Shown here in pieces: positions 61,537 to 64,000 of a DNA stretch of 64,000 nt. This stretch comes from Streptomyces eurythermus (lineage in GTDB: Bacteria > Actinomycetota > Actinomycetes > Streptomycetales > Streptomycetaceae). The translations under genes and the position numbers were made by a program. The stretch lies in the NCBI RefSeq assembly GCF_014649115.1, contig NZ_BMSK01000013.1, forward strand, positions 62,001-126,000, in the 5' to 3' direction. The stretch's first letter is position 1, and every line of letters starts with the position of its first letter. The notes beneath the pieces are model-generated. The model made no database searches. It was not told the origin of the DNA and saw only the letters and a list, made by a program, of their open reading frames with translations.

Positions 61537-62787
61537 TCACCGCGCGGTGTGTGTCAGGGCCCGGTGGAGGTGTTCCAGGGCGTCCAGGAGCACCGAGCGG
61601 TGGTACCAGCTCAGCCAGGCCGAGGTGTCCGCGGCCAGCAGGGCGAGCGCCTCGGCGTGCGCGGCGGTGGGCCGGTGGCCTGCGTCGGTCCAGTACAGGC
61701 TGATCACGCCCGTGCACGAACCGGCCGAGGAGAGCACCGGAACGCTGTGCAGGGCACGGGCACCGCCGGCCAGCAGGGCGCGCCGGCAGTCGTCGTCGAG
61801 CAGCGGGTCCGTGGCCACGTCGGGCACGCTCACCTGGCGGCCCCGGGTGCGGGCCGCCGCGTCGGCGGTGCCCTCACCCCGGCCGCGCACCAGGTGGTCG
61901 AGGACCGGCTCCGCGCAGCCGTGGTGGGTCTCCAGCGCCAGGGCGTTCACCGCCGGGTCCACGAGCTGCACGGATCCGGCGGGTGCCCGGCCGATGGCCA
62001 GCGCCTCGTGCAGGACGGCGTCGATCATCTGCCGGCGGTAGCGGGGGTCTCGGCCGCCGCGGGCCAGGACCCGCAGCTGCGGCACGGGCAGGGGGCGGCG
62101 GCCGGGGAACCACACCTCGCCGGCCGGGGCGCGGGCCACCACCACGGCCGACACCAGGACGCGCAGCGGCACGTTGAACCGCTGCGAGGCGTCGCGCAGC
62201 ACCCGGAAGGCGGCGCCGGAGTCCGGCAGGCCGTAGCGGACCATGAGCACGCCCTGCGCCATGCCGATCACCGGGGCGGTGCGCACCCGGGCGCGCAGCG
62301 CGCGGACCTCCTGGTACAGGTCCTCGTACGAGGGCCGGACCGGGTCGGCGATCTGGGACCGCCAGGCGGGCAGCTCCTCCACCCGGGAGGTTGCGCGGGC
62401 CAGCTCGCGCAGCGCCTCGTCCAGGGTGGCGTAGAGCCGTACGCCGGTCAGGCGGGCCAGGTGCACCGCCTCGCGCACCCCGGGGCGGGCGCGGACGATG
62501 ATCAGGTCCGGGCGGCCGGCGCGCGTCCGGGTCGTCTCGCTGAGGGCGCGCAGCACGGCGGCACCACCGAGCTGGACGTGGGCCATGTCGAGCACGGGGC
62601 GCAGTCCGGCGCGGTCGGCCTGTTGCAGGTGGCCGCGCAGTTCCTCCGACCAGAGCTCGGCGCCGTGCGCGTCCAGGCTGCCGGCCATGCGCAGCAGCAG
62701 GGCTCCCTCGGCGGGCAGCCCCTCGACCACGGAGGACTCGATGACGAGGCGAGCGGGTGCGGCCGGCCGGCCGGAGGAAGGTTTCAT
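61537..62787 (-). CDS. STAS-ANTAR-GAF signalling protein
   Basis: A 416-residue cytoplasmic regulator with an unusual domain order. A STAS domain (about 15-125) begins ARLVIESSVVEGLPAEG; the phospho-acceptor DSSG site is LGGAAVLRAL, with no Ser. An ANTAR RNA-binding domain (about 150-215) has YEDLYQEVRALRARVRTAP, GMAQGVLMVRYGLP and the three-helix pattern. A GAF domain (about 245-400) with RRQMIDAVLHEALAIGRAP follows. ANTAR proteins stop transcription termination by binding paired hairpins, here possibly in response to a ligand on the GAF domain. The ATG at 62787 is used; a GTG 24 bp upstream is possible. Followed by the small polar protein gene. Confidence 0.82.
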   Translation of the reverse strand: MKPSSGRPAAPARLVIESSVVEGLPAEGALLLRMAGSLDAHGAELWSEELRGHLQQADRAGLRPVLDMAHVQLGGAAVLRALSETTRTRAGRPDLIIVRARPGVREAVHLARLTGVRLYATLDEALRELARATSRVEELPAWRSQIADPVRPSYEDLYQEVRALRARVRTAPVIGMAQGVLMVRYGLPDSGAAFRVLRDASQRFNVPLRVLVSAVVVARAPAGEVWFPGRRPLPVPQLRVLARGGRDPRYRRQMIDAVLHEALAIGRAPAGSVQLVDPAVNALALETHHGCAEPVLDHLVRGRGEGTADAAARTRGRQVSVPDVATDPLLDDDCRRALLAGGARALHSVPVLSSAGSCTGVISLYWTDAGHRPTAAHAEALALLAADTSAWLSWYHRSVLLDALEHLHRALTHTAR

Positions 62788-62811
62788 CGCATCACCCAGA
62801 CAGGACGTCAC

Positions 62812-63398
62812 AGAGGTCTCGCCCGGCCTCTTCGCGGCCCCGGCTCACCTCGCACGGTAGGCCCGGGCGGCCGGACGCGCCATCCACCGCGCCGGGCGGG
62901 GACGGCGGGCAGGGGACGGCGACCGGCGGGTCGCACGGCCGCCGGGCCGGGCTGCCCGGTTCCGCGCGATGGCCTCCGGGGCCGCGGCCGGCGGGCGGTA
63001 CGGGATCCGCGCGTACGGGGCGCTGAGCCACGCCGGGCGTCACAGGTCCGCCCGTACGGAGCGCTGAGCCGCCCCCGGCACCACGGGCTTCCGCCCGCAC
63101 GAACCCTGAACCGCGCCCGGCGACACAGAACCCGCCCACACGGACCACTGAAACGCCCCGCGTCACAGGGTCAGCCCGTACGGGGTACTGAGCCGCCCCC
63201 GGCACCACGGGCATCCACCCGCACGAACCCTGAACCGCGCCCGGCGGCACCGCTGTCCGCCCGGACGGGCCGTTGAGCCGCCCTCCGGCCCCGGCGTCCC
63301 CGCGGGCGAACCCCGGATGCGCAGCAGGCCCCCGGCACCCCCCGCCCCGGCCCCGGAGCCGTGCTGGTCGGTTCGTGGTCCGTGTGCGGCCGTTCGGG
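62812..63398. other. Gene-free region with tandem repeats
   Basis: About 590 bp without a supportable gene. It includes the 7-copy array at 63007-63298. The first 190 bp are GC-rich and contain the promoter of the STAS-ANTAR-GAF gene by position. Long minus-strand frames crossing the array reflect the repeats, not a protein. Confidence 0.7.
63007..63298. repeat. Seven tandem copies of a 40-43 bp degenerate unit
   Basis: Units begin at 63007, 63048, 63091, 63132, 63172, 63215 and 63257, each with the pattern CCGCCCGYACGR, then CTGARCCGC, then CCCGGC and CAC. Copies 2-3 (63048-63131) and 5-6 (63172-63256) are the most similar, showing a higher-order pair repeated 124 bp apart. Unit lengths vary and are not multiples of three, so no repeated peptide is encoded. 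The array lies about 100 bp past the stop of the minus-strand STAS gene. Confidence 0.85.
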
Positions 63399-63851
63399 TT
63401 ATCGGCGGGCCGGCCGGGGGGCCGTGGACACCGTGCCGGGTTCCGTATGCGGCGTTTCGACGGAGTCCAGGGCGCGCAGGGCGGTGGTCAGGTCGGCGTG
63501 GGTGCGGATGCCCGGCAGGCCGGCCGCGGCCAGGGTCTCCCGGACGTGCGGGCGGGGCTGTACGACGTGCAGCGCGCGGCCGGCGTTGGCCAGGGCGCGC
63601 AGCGCGGCGGCGCAGGCGAGGTGGGCCTCGGTCAGGTCGAGCAGGGGGTGTTCTCCGGCCCGCTCGGCGTCGGCGAGGTGCGCGGCGAGTGCGGCGGACA
63701 GGCGTCCGGCGTTGTCGGCGTCGACCGTGCCGCGGGCCTTCAGGACGCTGACCGCGCCGAGGCCGGTGCGGTGCCCGCGCTCGGTGCGCAGCAGCAGCGG
63801 GGCCGGGCCGCCGGGGCGGAACCTGGCCGGGGAGGGCTGACCGATTTCCAT
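63399..63851 (-). CDS. STAS-domain protein (anti-sigma factor antagonist-like)
   Basis: A 150-residue cytoplasmic protein with a STAS domain (about 30-125): VSVLKARGTVDADNAGRLSAAL, HPLLDLTEAHLACAAALRAL and HVRETLAAAGLP. As in its neighbour, the phospho-acceptor Ser of the DSSG motif is missing (ACAA), so control by a SpoIIAB/RsbW-type kinase is unlikely. Two Ser-less STAS proteins in a row suggest a related regulatory pathway. It stands upstream of and codirectional with the STAS-ANTAR-GAF gene; the intervening 600 bp holds a repeat array. AGGAAG lies about 10 bases before the ATG. The last 25 residues are polar and probably unstructured. Confidence 0.82.
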   Translation of the reverse strand: MEIGQPSPARFRPGGPAPLLLRTERGHRTGLGAVSVLKARGTVDADNAGRLSAALAAHLADAERAGEHPLLDLTEAHLACAAALRALANAGRALHVVQPRPHVRETLAAAGLPGIRTHADLTTALRALDSVETPHTEPGTVSTAPRPARR

Positions 63852-64000
63852 GGGCGGACGGCTTCCTGGGCAGGAGGGGAGGAAGGATCGGCCGGCCGCT
63901 TCTTGACCGGGGGTTCACTGTGCCCGCACCCGGCTGCCGGACGCAACGACGTGCCCGGGCGTGTCGTGGCGCCGGCCGGTCAGCCCACGTACCGTCGGGC

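Noticed and set aside
62792..63250. 152-codon minus-strand frame through the 41-bp repeats
   Set aside because: Its apparent repeated peptide (PVRADPV) comes from the DNA repeats, whose unit lengths are not multiples of three, and there is no family similarity or ribosome site.
63007..63298. Possible CRISPR array
   Set aside because: The units are contiguous and degenerate, with no unique spacers between them, and no cas gene is near.

Overview
The window is a very GC-rich chromosomal segment whose codon use, GTG/TTG starts, strong AGGAGG-type ribosome binding sites and gene content (long chaplin, SsgA-like sporulation protein, NsdA/NsdB-type developmental regulator, DUF397 protein, many secreted hydrolases) point to a Streptomyces or very close relative. 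I see no rRNA or tRNA gene, transposase, phage gene, CRISPR array or replication origin. It reads as ordinary accessory chromosome with about 54 protein genes in short operons; the left edge cuts an endonuclease I gene.

Layout. 0-3.5 kb: end of a secreted nuclease, an aldo/keto reductase, a secreted GH19 chitinase preceded by two DasR-like (dre) palindromes, and an aldehyde dehydrogenase. 3.7-6.9 kb: an organosulfur module with an acyl-CoA-dehydrogenase-like flavoprotein, alkanesulfonate monooxygenase SsuD and flavin reductase SsuE, headed by a 27-codon, apparently leaderless cysteine-containing leader peptide. 7-10.4 kb: SPW membrane protein, AHSA1 protein, acetyltransferase and amino-acid permease. 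10.5-15 kb: exo-beta-D-glucosaminidase (CsxA type) with a clear promoter and a palindromic operator at the transcription start, then a secreted protein of unknown role. 15-18 kb: divergent MerR regulator and MFS exporter, nucleoside deaminase, acetyltransferase. 18.4-25.3 kb: long chaplin with a sortase E signal, a secreted peptidase-like hydrolase, a DUF4232 protein, asparagine synthetase and a baeRF3-type protein.

25.4-36.8 kb: Gfo/Idh/MocA oxidoreductase, SsgA-like protein, PAS/PP2C phosphatase, NsdB-like regulator, an APH-fold kinase, a second peptidase-like hydrolase, a dienelactone-hydrolase-like protein and a large secreted amidase. 36.8-41.7 kb: conserved hypothetical, two secreted alpha/beta hydrolases that look like a polyester depolymerase and an oligomer hydrolase, a tandem universal stress protein and a DUF397 protein.

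41.7-60 kb is the most coherent block: a CoA-dependent catabolic region with two thiolase-fold proteins lacking the nucleophilic cysteine plus a DUF35 partner (Ltp2/ChsH-like), a crotonase, three acyl-CoA synthetases, PaaK, nitronate monooxygenase and an acyl-CoA dehydrogenase, with a secreted serine hydrolase, a carotenoid-type oxidoreductase and an MpaB-family protein between. Palindromes in its promoters suggest control by TetR-family repressors: a KstR-type box before the acyl-CoA dehydrogenase, a similar but weaker one before the crotonase, a CTGA-N-TCAG palindrome shared by the crotonase/FadD and monooxygenase promoters, and a perfect 8-4-8 palindrome before paaK. 60-64 kb: Cys-rich copper-storage-type protein, small unknowns, a STAS-ANTAR-GAF regulator and a separate STAS protein.

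A recurring oddity is a set of five GC-rich minisatellites with units of 7, 16, 20, 22-23 and about 41 bp, each lying just beyond the 3' end of a gene.
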